From: Gammaproteobacteria bacterium
GTDB taxonomy: Bacteria > Pseudomonadota > Gammaproteobacteria > Pseudomonadales > Pseudohongiellaceae
NCBI GenBank assembly: GCA_029253585.1
Contig: JAQWZF010000021.1
Coordinates: 62,001-126,000, forward strand
Length of the DNA stretch: 64,000 bases
Reading direction: 5' to 3'
Shown: positions 17,482 through 25,827 of the stretch, one piece after another
Layout: the number at the start of each line of letters is the position of its first letter
Numbering within the stretch: the first letter of the stretch is position 1
The notes under the pieces: generated by a model
Told to the model about the DNA's origin: nothing
The model's input: only the letters and a program-made list of their open reading frames with translations
Database searches by the model: none
Translations under genes and position numbers: made by a program

Positions 17482-17508
17482 AAAAAGCCCGCTAGCTGCG
17501 GGCTTTTT
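17482..17508. terminator. Bidirectional rho-independent terminator
   Basis: AAAAAGCCCGC pairs with GCGGGCTTTTT across a TAGCT loop. It lies between the rightward cytochrome c'/HupE operon and the leftward DUF6152 gene, with A and T tracts that let it serve both directions. Confidence 0.9.
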
Positions 17509-17520
17509 AATTCTTTCTAG

Positions 17521-17550
17521 TTAACTATCCTTAACTATCGCTAACTATTG
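17521..17550. repeat. Three 10-bp tandem repeats over the DUF6152 stop codon
   Basis: Three near-identical 10-base units (TTAACTATCC, TTAACTATCG, CTAACTATTG) run in tandem. The last covers the stop codon of the leftward DUF6152 gene at 17545. On the minus strand they provide extra TAG and TAA stops. They may have arisen by slippage. I see no functional consequence. Confidence 0.6.
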
Positions 17551-18003
17551 ACCTGGCTCAGTCTGATCGGATCCGTCACGTGGCGCACCAGTACCGGATG
17601 AACCCATGAACAGCTTACGTCCATCAGGAAATGTGATATCGCGGCCATTGGCGCGACAAGTAGGCTCACAAAGTCTGTCTTTAGATTGATAGCCTGTTAC
17701 CACGATGTCTTCACCAAGAGTGAGTGAGTTACGGTTAATACCACGACGCAGTAGCGTATTTGGCGTACCGCCCTCTACCATCCAAGGACCTGGATCGCGA
17801 GTCGCCTCAGGGTCGTTATTTTCCAGATGAATCCAAGTGTGCGGATTAATCCACTCGACACGAGTAATTGGTCCACCCAGACGAACTGGTAAGTTCGCAT
17901 CAAATTCAGCCGAAAAGGCGTGGTGAGCAACCGCCGCAGGCTGGTTGATCGCAACAACACCGATTGCAGTAACAGCTGCTAATGCTAGTAGTTTAATCTT
18001 CAT
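17545..18003 (-). CDS. DUF6152 family secreted protein, copy 1
   Basis: Start chosen at 18003 (152 residues), where a clean signal peptide begins. It is cleaved most likely after AVA at residue 26, so the mature protein would begin with His27-His28. An NPH motif follows at residues 53-55, in a stretch (ITRVEWINPHTWIHLE) that looks like an OB-fold strand pair. A CEPTC pair lies near residue 115 (CEPTCRANGRD). I infer possible metal binding by the amino-terminal histidines. The gene is downstream of the second PRT-GKPD gene on the same strand, and a homologue at 39038 is likewise next to a PRT-GKPD gene. Confidence 0.75.
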   Translation of the reverse strand: MKIKLLALAAVTAIGVVAINQPAAVAHHAFSAEFDANLPVRLGGPITRVEWINPHTWIHLENNDPEATRDPGPWMVEGGTPNTLLRRGINRNSLTLGEDIVVTGYQSKDRLCEPTCRANGRDITFPDGRKLFMGSSGTGAPRDGSDQTEPGQ

Positions 18004-18191
18004 ACAATTTACCCCATTGATAACTGGAAACGTCCAAGCTAGTCGGAATAAACCCATTCTTTCCGGCTCATCCCGCGCTTAATACGTCAAATATTTCTAT
18101 TAAGCAGTCAGTGACCACATTCTAACCAAGGGCTCAGGCTAATTCCAAGAAGAATGCGCCAAAGCGAGCCCTTTTTTTGACTAAACCGTGC

Positions 18192-19082
18192 TTAGAAGCC
18201 TAATTCGGACTCTCTACCCTTACGATATCGGCCGTACATCATCTCTTCCACGAATTCTACGCATTTAAATTGTGGCAGCTCGTAGCCTTCTTCCAGACGA
18301 CGATAGATAGGCATCTTAATAGTCCATGCCTCTTCGAAGATATCCGGATCTTCCATCGTAGCTGTGTACTCGATAACGTTCTCACTAACCATTGTGTAGC
18401 GCTCGGTAACCTTCAGCTGATAGGTATGGTAGTTACCCGCTCTGTCGAACCAGGTGCGGTCATCAAGACCCGACACTTCGACTACCCAGGTATCACCGTC
18501 CCAGTATCCGAAGGACTGACCCATCCATGAATCCAATGGCGCTGGGCCCGGATCTTCAAGGAATACGTTACGTACCGCGCCAGCAAAGGAGTAAGCGATA
18601 AAGAAAGCGCTCTCACTCTGAAAAATCTGGAATGGGTGAGGCATATAGGTGGCTCGAGGAACACCTGGCATATAGCACTTAACTTCCGGATCCATCGACT
18701 GCCAATTTAGCGCATTCTCATCACGGCGAGCTATCGCTTCAGGCTTGTAGGGTATTCTGCCGCCCTCAACTACGCCGAAGCTAGCTGGAACTGCAGCCAC
18801 TGCACCCATGGCAACGATACTAGGAGCAGGAACCGGCACGAAATCACCCGGAACTAGCTGATAGGCAGCCTTTGGCGGTGCTGGCTCAAGATTGTCATTG
18901 GCATTCATTAGCACCTGCCAGATTCCATTGAAATCGGGCTTGCCGTTTGGCGTGCGTGGAATATCGTCAGCTGGGGCTTCTGCGGCCATAGCGACTTGTG
19001 GTGTTTGAGTGTTGCCTGTATTAGCAGGTGAGCAACCTACGACAAGCACTGCGATTGCAAGGAGCAGCCATTGAATCTTCAT
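18192..19082 (-). CDS. PRT-GKPD family lipoprotein, copy 2 (function unknown)
   Basis: Start chosen at 19082 (296 residues), giving a lipobox (VVGC, Cys17). The signature IPRTPNGKPDFNGIW is near residue 44, with a mid Cys (EVKCYMPGVPR), the YWDGDTWVVEVSG block, an EDPD element and a late Cys in QFKCVEFVEE. These match the other three copies. The lipid anchor differs from the soluble copies. It precedes the DUF6152 gene on the same strand with a gap of 188 bases and may be co-transcribed. Upstream on the same strand is the PepSY gene. Confidence 0.75.
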   Translation of the reverse strand: MKIQWLLLAIAVLVVGCSPANTGNTQTPQVAMAAEAPADDIPRTPNGKPDFNGIWQVLMNANDNLEPAPPKAAYQLVPGDFVPVPAPSIVAMGAVAAVPASFGVVEGGRIPYKPEAIARRDENALNWQSMDPEVKCYMPGVPRATYMPHPFQIFQSESAFFIAYSFAGAVRNVFLEDPGPAPLDSWMGQSFGYWDGDTWVVEVSGLDDRTWFDRAGNYHTYQLKVTERYTMVSENVIEYTATMEDPDIFEEAWTIKMPIYRRLEEGYELPQFKCVEFVEEMMYGRYRKGRESELGF

Positions 19083-19309
19083 AATTCTACCTTTTTGCTT
19101 TAATTTTAATTTCTCTCCCAAAGAAGCCTCGATATAACCACTTGGGTAGGGGTGTGTCAAGCCAAACGCGCCGAATCGTCTAGGCTGGGGCTGTAAACGG
19201 GCATCTGAGATCAAGGAGCTAGAAACACCCAAAACACCCCCCTAGAAACGGACAAAATGCACTTGGAAATGGATTTTTACCTGATCGCTTTAATAGATGA
19301 GGACTTGGC

Positions 19310-19906
19310 CTAATCAGCACGCCGCAGCAGCATCGCTGAGCCGGTAATCGTCATTAACGAGAGTAGAAAAAGTCCAGCCACTGCCAGCACCGTGTCTAAA
19401 AGTGCTATTCCAGTCCATTGTAGATAGTGGATGCGATAGACCCTATCAATCCATCGCGTATCTGCACCCTGCTGATAGAGCGATAAGGTCTCCCAATTTA
19501 CTGTGATCGTAACTCCTGTCGATGTACGGAAGGGATCGCTCTGTGAATGAAGCAATTCGCCGTAACGCTGAGGGTTTTGACTAATTGCATCTTCCACAAG
19601 GTAGAACAAGTCAGTTTTATCCGGCTCAGGTCGCACATCTAAGCCATCCGGATCGAGCTGTTGCCATCTATCTTCTTCCTTTACTAGCAAATGCTGACCT
19701 AATACCGTTTTTAGAAAGCGCACCTCCTGCCAATGCGGTTCCGACATCAGTTTCACTGCATCCGCGGCGTAGGTTCTTGGCGAAAGTGAGGAATAGGCTT
19801 GCTCATAGGCCGGTCGCACGAGAAAGAAAATGCCGGTAAGAGACCAAGCAATAAAGGGGAAAAGAAGAATGCCGCCCAGGAGGCGGTGTTGTTTACGAGT
19901 AATCAT
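19310..19906 (-). CDS. PepSY-associated membrane protein
   Basis: A 198-residue protein with a first membrane helix at about residues 9-30 (LGGILLFPFIAWSLTGIFF). A periplasmic middle part includes a PepSY-like segment (FRTSTGVTITVNWETLSLYQ). A last helix lies at about 168-192 (LLDTVLAVAGLFLLSLMTITG). The RIHYLQWTG segment before it resembles the haem or flavin-reductase-like PepSY membrane proteins found near TonB receptors and siderophore genes. It is shorter than full four-helix PepSY proteins. Its position beside the DUF6152 and PRT-GKPD genes fits a redox role in the envelope, which is an inference. Confidence 0.7.
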   Translation of the reverse strand: MITRKQHRLLGGILLFPFIAWSLTGIFFLVRPAYEQAYSSLSPRTYAADAVKLMSEPHWQEVRFLKTVLGQHLLVKEEDRWQQLDPDGLDVRPEPDKTDLFYLVEDAISQNPQRYGELLHSQSDPFRTSTGVTITVNWETLSLYQQGADTRWIDRVYRIHYLQWTGIALLDTVLAVAGLFLLSLMTITGSAMLLRRAD

Positions 19907-19986
19907 AAAATTGGGCAGTCATCGAAACCACAAGTCCATAGGTCAAAGAGGTCCATTTACATTTTACTGCTCTAGCAGTAAGTTCA

Positions 19987-21228
19987 TTATTTCTTACCGA
20001 GTGTCGTTAGGCCGTGCTTTCGCACCACAGGAACAAAAATAGCTAAACACACTAAGCTGAGAATGGCCGCCGCAAAGAAGGAGACACCAGGAAAGTAGAT
20101 CGAAGATTCCGCGCGGGTAAAGGCTGCGAACAACTGCGTCATCAATAGGGGGCCAATTATAGAGGTAATACTGTTCAAACTACTTAGCGCACCCTGCAAT
20201 TCACCCTGCGCGTTGGAAGGAACCTGACTCGTCATGATTGCCTGAAATGCCGGGCTGACAAAACCGGAAAGCGCCGCCACCGCCAGCCAGGGATACATCT
20301 GCCAGCCCTGCGCAGAAAAGGCATAACCGCAGAAACCGATAATTATTGCCACCATGCCAAGGATGCCGGCGCGATAGGCACCGAAGGCCGGGATTGCCCA
20401 GCGAATCAGTCCAGCCTGAACGATAATCATGAAGACACCGGCGAAGCCTAGCGATAAACCGATCTGACTCTCCGACCAGGAGAACTTCTCAATGGTGTAA
20501 TAAGTCCAGGTACCAGGCAGAGACAAATGGCCTATCATGTAGAGAAAGTACGCGAAGGCCAGCCCCAGAATGACGGGATACTTCTTCAGCTGCAGTATCG
20601 CGCCGATGGGATTCGCTCGACGAATATCGAACTCGCGTCGATTCTCTTTACTCAATGACTCACCCAACATGAAGTAGCCATAGACCAGATTCACGAGCGC
20701 GAGGCACGCCGCCGCATAGAAAGGTATACGCGGACCGAACTCGCTCAGTAGCCCTCCGATTACCGGCCCCAGTACGAAGCCACCACCAAAGGCTGCGCCT
20801 ATCATGCCGAAGCGCTGGGCCCGATTTTCCTTCGGCGTAATATCCGTGACATAGGCGTAAGCCAGTGAGAAGGACGAACTAGCTACACCGGCAATAATTC
20901 GTGCGGCAAACAACCAGGCGATGGTGGGAGCCCCTGCCATAAGCAAATAGTCGGCACCCAGAGCGGCCAGGGTGTAGAGTAGAATCGGTCGGCGCCCAAA
21001 CTTGTCACCGAAATTACCTAGAATCGGTGCCGCGAAAAATTGCACGCTCGCATAGGTAAACATCAGGTAGCCGCCAATCTTCGATGCCTCGGAGAGCGAT
21101 ACATCGGCAAGGCTCATGATGAGTTTGGGCATCACCGGCAGCACAATGCCGAAACTGATGGCATCGAGCAGCACGACGAACACGATGAACGCCAGGGCAT
21201 GACGACTCTTGGTTAAATCTATTGGCAT
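19987..21228 (-). CDS. MFS transporter, TetA/TCR-like exporter
   Basis: A 413-residue protein with about twelve membrane helices. Motif A reads GNFGDKFGRRPILL (about residues 71-84) and a TetA-like segment AYVTDITPKENRAQRFG follows (about 125-141). A glycine-rich motif C (GFVLGPVIGG) is also present. It is a proton-coupled exporter of the drug:H+ antiporter 12-helix group. Similarity to tetracycline exporters is at family level and does not by itself indicate resistance. It sits between the PepSY gene and an acyltransferase gene, with about 70 bases on each side. Confidence 0.85.
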   Translation of the reverse strand: MPIDLTKSRHALAFIVFVVLLDAISFGIVLPVMPKLIMSLADVSLSEASKIGGYLMFTYASVQFFAAPILGNFGDKFGRRPILLYTLAALGADYLLMAGAPTIAWLFAARIIAGVASSSFSLAYAYVTDITPKENRAQRFGMIGAAFGGGFVLGPVIGGLLSEFGPRIPFYAAACLALVNLVYGYFMLGESLSKENRREFDIRRANPIGAILQLKKYPVILGLAFAYFLYMIGHLSLPGTWTYYTIEKFSWSESQIGLSLGFAGVFMIIVQAGLIRWAIPAFGAYRAGILGMVAIIIGFCGYAFSAQGWQMYPWLAVAALSGFVSPAFQAIMTSQVPSNAQGELQGALSSLNSITSIIGPLLMTQLFAAFTRAESSIYFPGVSFFAAAILSLVCLAIFVPVVRKHGLTTLGKK

Positions 21229-21296
21229 CTGGACTATTCCCTTACGTGTGCAATTAAATCGTCAAGCGACTATGTTTGCACGCGCCATTACGTTCC

Positions 21297-22448
21297 TTAT
21301 TTTTTCTTGATCAACAACTTGTACATCTTTCGTCTAAGCGGGAATTCGAGAAAATGATAGACCAGGTAGGAAATACCGATGAGTATGCTGGCCAATACCG
21401 GCAGATGAAGTTGGTAAGGCCATGACTCCGGCAACAGGTTGAAATACTGCACCATCTCCATATAAGGCCAGTGCAGACAATAAATAATATAGCTAAGACC
21501 ACCCAATAATTCACAACACTTTAACGTGGCGCCCTGTGGGTACCACTGCAGGTTTAACATGCAGTAGACCAAAACCGCTACCGCGGGTATCGCCACGAAG
21601 AAAGAACTGTACTGGTAGGGAACATACTTCTCTCCAAACCAGATCACGAACAAATAGACCACTATAGATATAAGCAACGGTATAAGATTTACCTTGCCCT
21701 TATCCTTATCGATTCCCGCCAGGGCGAACAGCCTGTAGATCAACATACCGAACACAAATTCTACGAAGCGAATTATTGGATTGGTATACACCGGCACATT
21801 GAGTGTAGCCAGATCGTAATATTCCGCTTCCGGCAGAAAAAAAGCGATCAGCCCAAACTGCATCAGATAGCCGGCAATGAATACCGCGAACACGCGCTTA
21901 TAGGTGGTTACCTTCCTAAGAAGAATCAAGAACAGAGGGAAACAGAGGTAGAAATAGGCCTCCAAAACCAGCGACCACAGCGGCCCGTTGAACAAGAGCT
22001 TCAGCGTTTCGATGCTGCTTATGGATTGGGTGAACAGATAGTGCCTGATGGTAGCGATCAAAAAGAAGCTGGTGTCTTTCATCTCGGGCAGGTCATAGGT
22101 GATCTGAAAAGGCCTGTGCGCCTCAACGAAGAAGGCTTCCCCCACCGACAGATAGCTCAGCCAGACGAAGGTCGAAGAAACCAGTATGGCGAAGGCATAA
22201 GCCGGATAAATACGAATGATTCTAAATTTGTAGAATTGCTTCGTTGCCGCCCAACCGCTAAATGAAGGATAGACATAGGATAGGACGAATCCGCTGACCA
22301 TGAAGAACCATGACAACGCCGTGGTACCCAGTGCGCCCCAGACGATAAATTGACCGAATATCAATTCGTAATGCACGAGAACGACTATTACTGCGCCGAT
22401 GAATCTGAACACATCGAGCACAGCGATCTTCTGACTATTATCAACCAT
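21297..22448 (-). CDS. Acyltransferase 3 family membrane protein
   Basis: A 383-residue membrane protein with about ten helices. The N-terminus reads IAVLDVFRFIGAVIVVLVHYELIFG, the usual R-x-x-A/G plus catalytic His opening of the acyltransferase 3 family (PF01757). FKFRIIRIYPAYAF follows at about residues 87-100, with the paired Arg residues typical of the family. Members transfer acetyl or other acyl groups to lipopolysaccharide, peptidoglycan or exopolysaccharide sugars. The acceptor is unknown. It follows the GMC oxidoreductase gene on the same strand, with 69 bases between. Confidence 0.85.
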   Translation of the reverse strand: MVDNSQKIAVLDVFRFIGAVIVVLVHYELIFGQFIVWGALGTTALSWFFMVSGFVLSYVYPSFSGWAATKQFYKFRIIRIYPAYAFAILVSSTFVWLSYLSVGEAFFVEAHRPFQITYDLPEMKDTSFFLIATIRHYLFTQSISSIETLKLLFNGPLWSLVLEAYFYLCFPLFLILLRKVTTYKRVFAVFIAGYLMQFGLIAFFLPEAEYYDLATLNVPVYTNPIIRFVEFVFGMLIYRLFALAGIDKDKGKVNLIPLLISIVVYLFVIWFGEKYVPYQYSSFFVAIPAVAVLVYCMLNLQWYPQGATLKCCELLGGLSYIIYCLHWPYMEMVQYFNLLPESWPYQLHLPVLASILIGISYLVYHFLEFPLRRKMYKLLIKKK

Positions 22449-22517
22449 AGATTATTTAATTCGTTTGCGAAGATTTGAGCTTAACCAGGCCACGATTCTG
22501 CTTAACCAGGATTTATA

Positions 22518-24221
22518 CTAGCCAACGACGGAGCGCCAGTTATTGGCCAGGTATTCTGCCGTTCTCCAGGATAGCGCCTGCACCGTGAGAGTTGGATTGC
22601 GCGAACCGCTAGTGCCCATCACCGAGGCTCCGAGGATACCGAGATTCGGCACCTCATGGCTGAAGCCCCACTCGTTCACCACATTAGTCTCACTGTTCAA
22701 ACCCATTCGCGTGCCGCCGTAAGCATGCGTGGTAGCACCCATTAAATTGCCTAAACCCGCCTTCACCACCTTGATGGCTCCGGCCTCCAGATACCACTGC
22801 TCCATCTTCTCTTGAGAGAAGGCGGCGATACGTTTTTCATTATCGCGGTAACGCGCCGTTATTCGCGTCACAGGAAAACCCAGAGGGTCTTTAACTAACG
22901 GATCGAGATCCAGGTAATTATCTTCATAGGGCAGCGTTGTTTTCTGAATATAAGAAGTGTTCGTTCTATCGGCATTCTTCATAATAAATGCCTTCCAGTC
23001 CGAGCCCCAGTTCCTCACCTCACCGAAGGTCGACATCTTTGCTGCCGTCATGGGCTTTCTATCGGTGTGGGCCCAAAGGTTTGCACCACCTATAAAATCG
23101 AGTTCGCTATGATCAAAGTTATCATCGGCCCATTCGTCAATCGCAACACCCTGAGCAGGAAGACCGTACCAATTGTGTAAGTCTCTATCGAACAGAGCGA
23201 ACACCGGCGCACCCTGGTGATGACTCAGATAGTGCCTGCCCACCTGACCGGCGTTATTGGCAAGCCCATCGGGAAAGGCTCTCGATTTAGAGAGCTGTAG
23301 CAGGCGCACATTTTCATAGGCATAGCTCGCCAGCAAGACCACGTCCGCCGGTTGAAAGAAGGTCTCACTACCTTTTATGTAGTCAACGCCGGTAATATTA
23401 CCATCGTTGTCAGTTACGATCTGGGTCACGCGCGCAAAGGTAACGACCTCTAGATTGCCAGTGTCTATCGCCTTCGGAATCACGTTAAACGCGGTCGAAC
23501 CTTTCGCCTGCACATGGCAGCCGCCCTTGTTGCAGAAACCGTGATACTGACACGGTGGCCGGCCGTCGAACAATTCGGTAGTGATAGCTGCAGGACCCTG
23601 GAACGGATTCCAATCCAGACTTCGCGCGGCATTGCCCATTAACTCTGTAAAGGGCGAACTGCGCAGCGGCTTCATGGGGTACTCTCGCTTGCGCTCCCCT
23701 TCGAATATATTTCCCGCCCTGTTCTTCTTACCCTGCACATTGCCGGCCTGACCGGATATGCCTATCGTATATTCGATCTTGTCGTAGTAGGGCTCTAGCT
23801 CCTCATAGCCGAAGGGCCAGTCCTCAACAGTAGATCCCTGCGGCAGACGCTCGGCACCATAGCGCTGCTTCGTCTCGCTGACTACCTTGAAATCCCAGGG
23901 ATTGAGGCGCCAACTCTGGGCCCAATAATGCATGGTCGTACCACCAACGGCATTCATCATCGGATGACTACCCTGAACAGCCGTGTCAGCAGACGTCGCA
24001 CGAATCGTCGGCGCCTCACTCGCCGCCTTCTGTACCGACTGGGGCCAGTTACGCGACCCGTTCCGCAGTTCATCCGGGGCGAAATCCCTTGGGCTGAGCC
24101 AGCCTCCGGCCTCGATACCAATCACCTTCAAGCCGGCATTGGTTAATGGCATTGCGGCGACTCCGCCAGCCGCTCCCATGCCGACGATGACGACATTTGT
24201 CTTGGCTAGTTGCTTAGGCAT
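22518..24221 (-). CDS. GMC-family oxidoreductase, large catalytic subunit
   Basis: Start chosen at 24221 (567 residues), which leaves an N-terminal FAD motif VVIVGMGAAGG at about residues 9-19 and overlaps the upstream gene by 8 bases. A late segment with ASVMGTSGSRNPTLTVQAL is the GMC C-terminal flavin-binding block. A Cys-rich stretch, CQYHGFCNKGGCHVQAKG, occurs mid-protein, as in gluconate and sorbosone-type membrane dehydrogenases. With the Tat-exported subunit upstream it should form a periplasmic sugar or alcohol dehydrogenase, carried across by the partner. The usual cytochrome c subunit is not present in the window. Confidence 0.85.
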   Translation of the reverse strand: MPKQLAKTNVVIVGMGAAGGVAAMPLTNAGLKVIGIEAGGWLSPRDFAPDELRNGSRNWPQSVQKAASEAPTIRATSADTAVQGSHPMMNAVGGTTMHYWAQSWRLNPWDFKVVSETKQRYGAERLPQGSTVEDWPFGYEELEPYYDKIEYTIGISGQAGNVQGKKNRAGNIFEGERKREYPMKPLRSSPFTELMGNAARSLDWNPFQGPAAITTELFDGRPPCQYHGFCNKGGCHVQAKGSTAFNVIPKAIDTGNLEVVTFARVTQIVTDNDGNITGVDYIKGSETFFQPADVVLLASYAYENVRLLQLSKSRAFPDGLANNAGQVGRHYLSHHQGAPVFALFDRDLHNWYGLPAQGVAIDEWADDNFDHSELDFIGGANLWAHTDRKPMTAAKMSTFGEVRNWGSDWKAFIMKNADRTNTSYIQKTTLPYEDNYLDLDPLVKDPLGFPVTRITARYRDNEKRIAAFSQEKMEQWYLEAGAIKVVKAGLGNLMGATTHAYGGTRMGLNSETNVVNEWGFSHEVPNLGILGASVMGTSGSRNPTLTVQALSWRTAEYLANNWRSVVG

Positions 24222-24978
24222 AGTCTTTACCCTCCCGATCATCAACAGAGCCGTTGTCCGCCAGCTTCGTGTAGGTACTGTGATCATAGGCTGACTGATG
24301 ATTTGGGGGCAGATCGCCTCCGACGGAAACATCCGCCTCACTTACACCTAATCGAATTCCGGGATAACGCAACATGTCCCAGCCAACGAAATTTTGATTG
24401 CCTCCGTAATAAGGATCACAAAAAGTGCCATCGATAGTGTGCGACCGCAGCATGTTGAAGAAACCGCTTCCGTTGGGAATAAATCCGAAAATCTTGTTCG
24501 TCTGCACCGCGAGTAGAATCGAATCCTGCTGATCACGCAGCAAGTCCGTAAAGCTTTTCCCGCGTGTCTTACGCGCGAACTCGTTAATCGCATTCAGGCC
24601 TACACTATAATTCTGTCGCGCGTCACGATTGTGGCTCGCTAGTGCTCGATCGATGTAATGTACGGCTCTAGCTTCTTTTGCGCCGGAGCCATGTTCGTCG
24701 GAGGGAATGAGACAATCGCAGATCGCCTCCAGGGTCTCTGCCTCTTCGGCAGTTAACACTTCCAGGGCTTCGCGCTGCACACTTGCCATGGAATCGGCAG
24801 CGGGATCAGTCCTTGAGCCGGGAGAATCCGAGGCGATCACATTGGAGCCTGCAACAGTGCTGACCGCAGCCGCACCGACTAAACCGGCACTCTTTAAAAG
24901 GTCGCGCCGAGATGCACTAGAGGGTCGGTTGACTAGTGATTCGTTCTGGGCAGATTTATCGTTATTTTTCTTTTTCAT
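24214..24978 (-). CDS. Gluconate 2-dehydrogenase subunit 3 family protein, Tat-exported
   Basis: A 254-residue protein with a twin-arginine signal (SRRDLLKSAGLVGAAAVSTV, about residues 23-42). The body contains the subunit-3 core: LTAEEAETLEAICDCLIPSD at about residues 74-93, AVHYIDRAL, and the late DPYYGGNQNFVGWDMLRYPG. The small subunit carries the flavoprotein through the Tat pathway and may aid electron transfer. The catalytic subunit gene starts within its last codons. It is divergent from the cupin gene at 25271, with a 292-base spacer. Confidence 0.85.
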   Translation of the reverse strand: MKKKNNDKSAQNESLVNRPSSASRRDLLKSAGLVGAAAVSTVAGSNVIASDSPGSRTDPAADSMASVQREALEVLTAEEAETLEAICDCLIPSDEHGSGAKEARAVHYIDRALASHNRDARQNYSVGLNAINEFARKTRGKSFTDLLRDQQDSILLAVQTNKIFGFIPNGSGFFNMLRSHTIDGTFCDPYYGGNQNFVGWDMLRYPGIRLGVSEADVSVGGDLPPNHQSAYDHSTYTKLADNGSVDDREGKDYA

Positions 24979-25270
24979 GGAGTTTTCGCCAAATCATGCT
25001 GAGAGCGCGCGCTGGCGCGGAGATAACTTGCAAAGAGCGTAGCAAATATCCAATTTTGTGTATATGGGCTGTTGTCTCTGGCTTAGCGTGCCTCTGCGCG
25101 CTATCGAGATGTCCGCATAGGTCGGGACAAAGCGGCACCGGGGCGACCTATTCAGTTCTAATAAGCGTGGCGTGGCGGCTAAAACCTGTTATCTTTTCCT
25201 TTCGACTAAAACGTCGAGACTCGAAGGGACATTGTTTGTTATCCCCTATTTTAAAAACGAGGAAATAATA

Positions 25271-25738
25271 ATGACAGTCAAAAGAATCCTAACCACGGCC
25301 AGCATGCTATTTGCCGGGTTATTCATCGCTACCCAGACTCTATCAGCTCAGGTAGTCGAGCCTGACGAACATGACTTCATGATTGCGACGCCCGATCAGT
25401 TGCACCCTGAAGACGGCAGCATAACCACAGTATTGTATGGCGACCCCAATAAATCCGGAATCTATGTCATTCAGATCACCTGGCCTCCCGGACGCGGAAG
25501 CCGGCCCCATTATCACAATCAGGCGCGCTATATTAACGTACTGAAAGGCACCTGGTATGTGCATACAGGGCCAGAGTCAGATATCTATGCCCCTGACAAG
25601 ATGACTGCTGTTGGACCGGGCACGTTCATCTACGAGCCACCGAATGGTCATCACTATGACATGGCGAAAGACGAGGAAGTCGTGGTGCAGATCTTTGGTA
25701 TGGGCCCGGTGGTAACCACCTCCGTCCCTCAAGATTAA
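25271..25738 (+). CDS. Secreted cupin-domain protein
   Basis: Start chosen at ATG 25271 (155 residues), preceded by GAGGAA and followed by a signal peptide ending SAQV near residue 24. The cupin metal motif is PGRGSRPHYHNQARYINVL, with two His and a later Glu-like position. The second motif has PPNGHHYDMA. This is a single-domain cupin, probably metal-binding, in the periplasm. Its reaction is unknown: dioxygenase, isomerase and simple binding are all possible. A weak hairpin after the stop may end the transcript. Confidence 0.75.
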   Translation: MTVKRILTTASMLFAGLFIATQTLSAQVVEPDEHDFMIATPDQLHPEDGSITTVLYGDPNKSGIYVIQITWPPGRGSRPHYHNQARYINVLKGTWYVHTGPESDIYAPDKMTAVGPGTFIYEPPNGHHYDMAKDEEVVVQIFGMGPVVTTSVPQD

Positions 25739-25765
25739 GATTACTTTCTGGAGTTAAACTTCAGC

Positions 25766-25822
25766 CGAAAGAAAACCACCACAGCTGTTTACCTAACAGT
25801 GAACACGCTGCGGTTTTTTTAT
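25766..25822. terminator. Possible terminator between cupin and PhoX-like genes
   Basis: An imperfect hairpin: an outer AAAACC...GGTTTT pairing with an inner CTGTT/AACAG pairing, ending in a T tract (ggtttttttat). It lies between convergent genes. The stem is broken by mismatches, so this is tentative. Confidence 0.4.
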
Positions 25823-25827
25823 GGGGT

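Noticed and set aside
19987..21228. Reading the TetA-like MFS gene as an antibiotic resistance determinant.
   Set aside because: Only family-level motifs are seen, and no mobile element or resistance neighbour exists.
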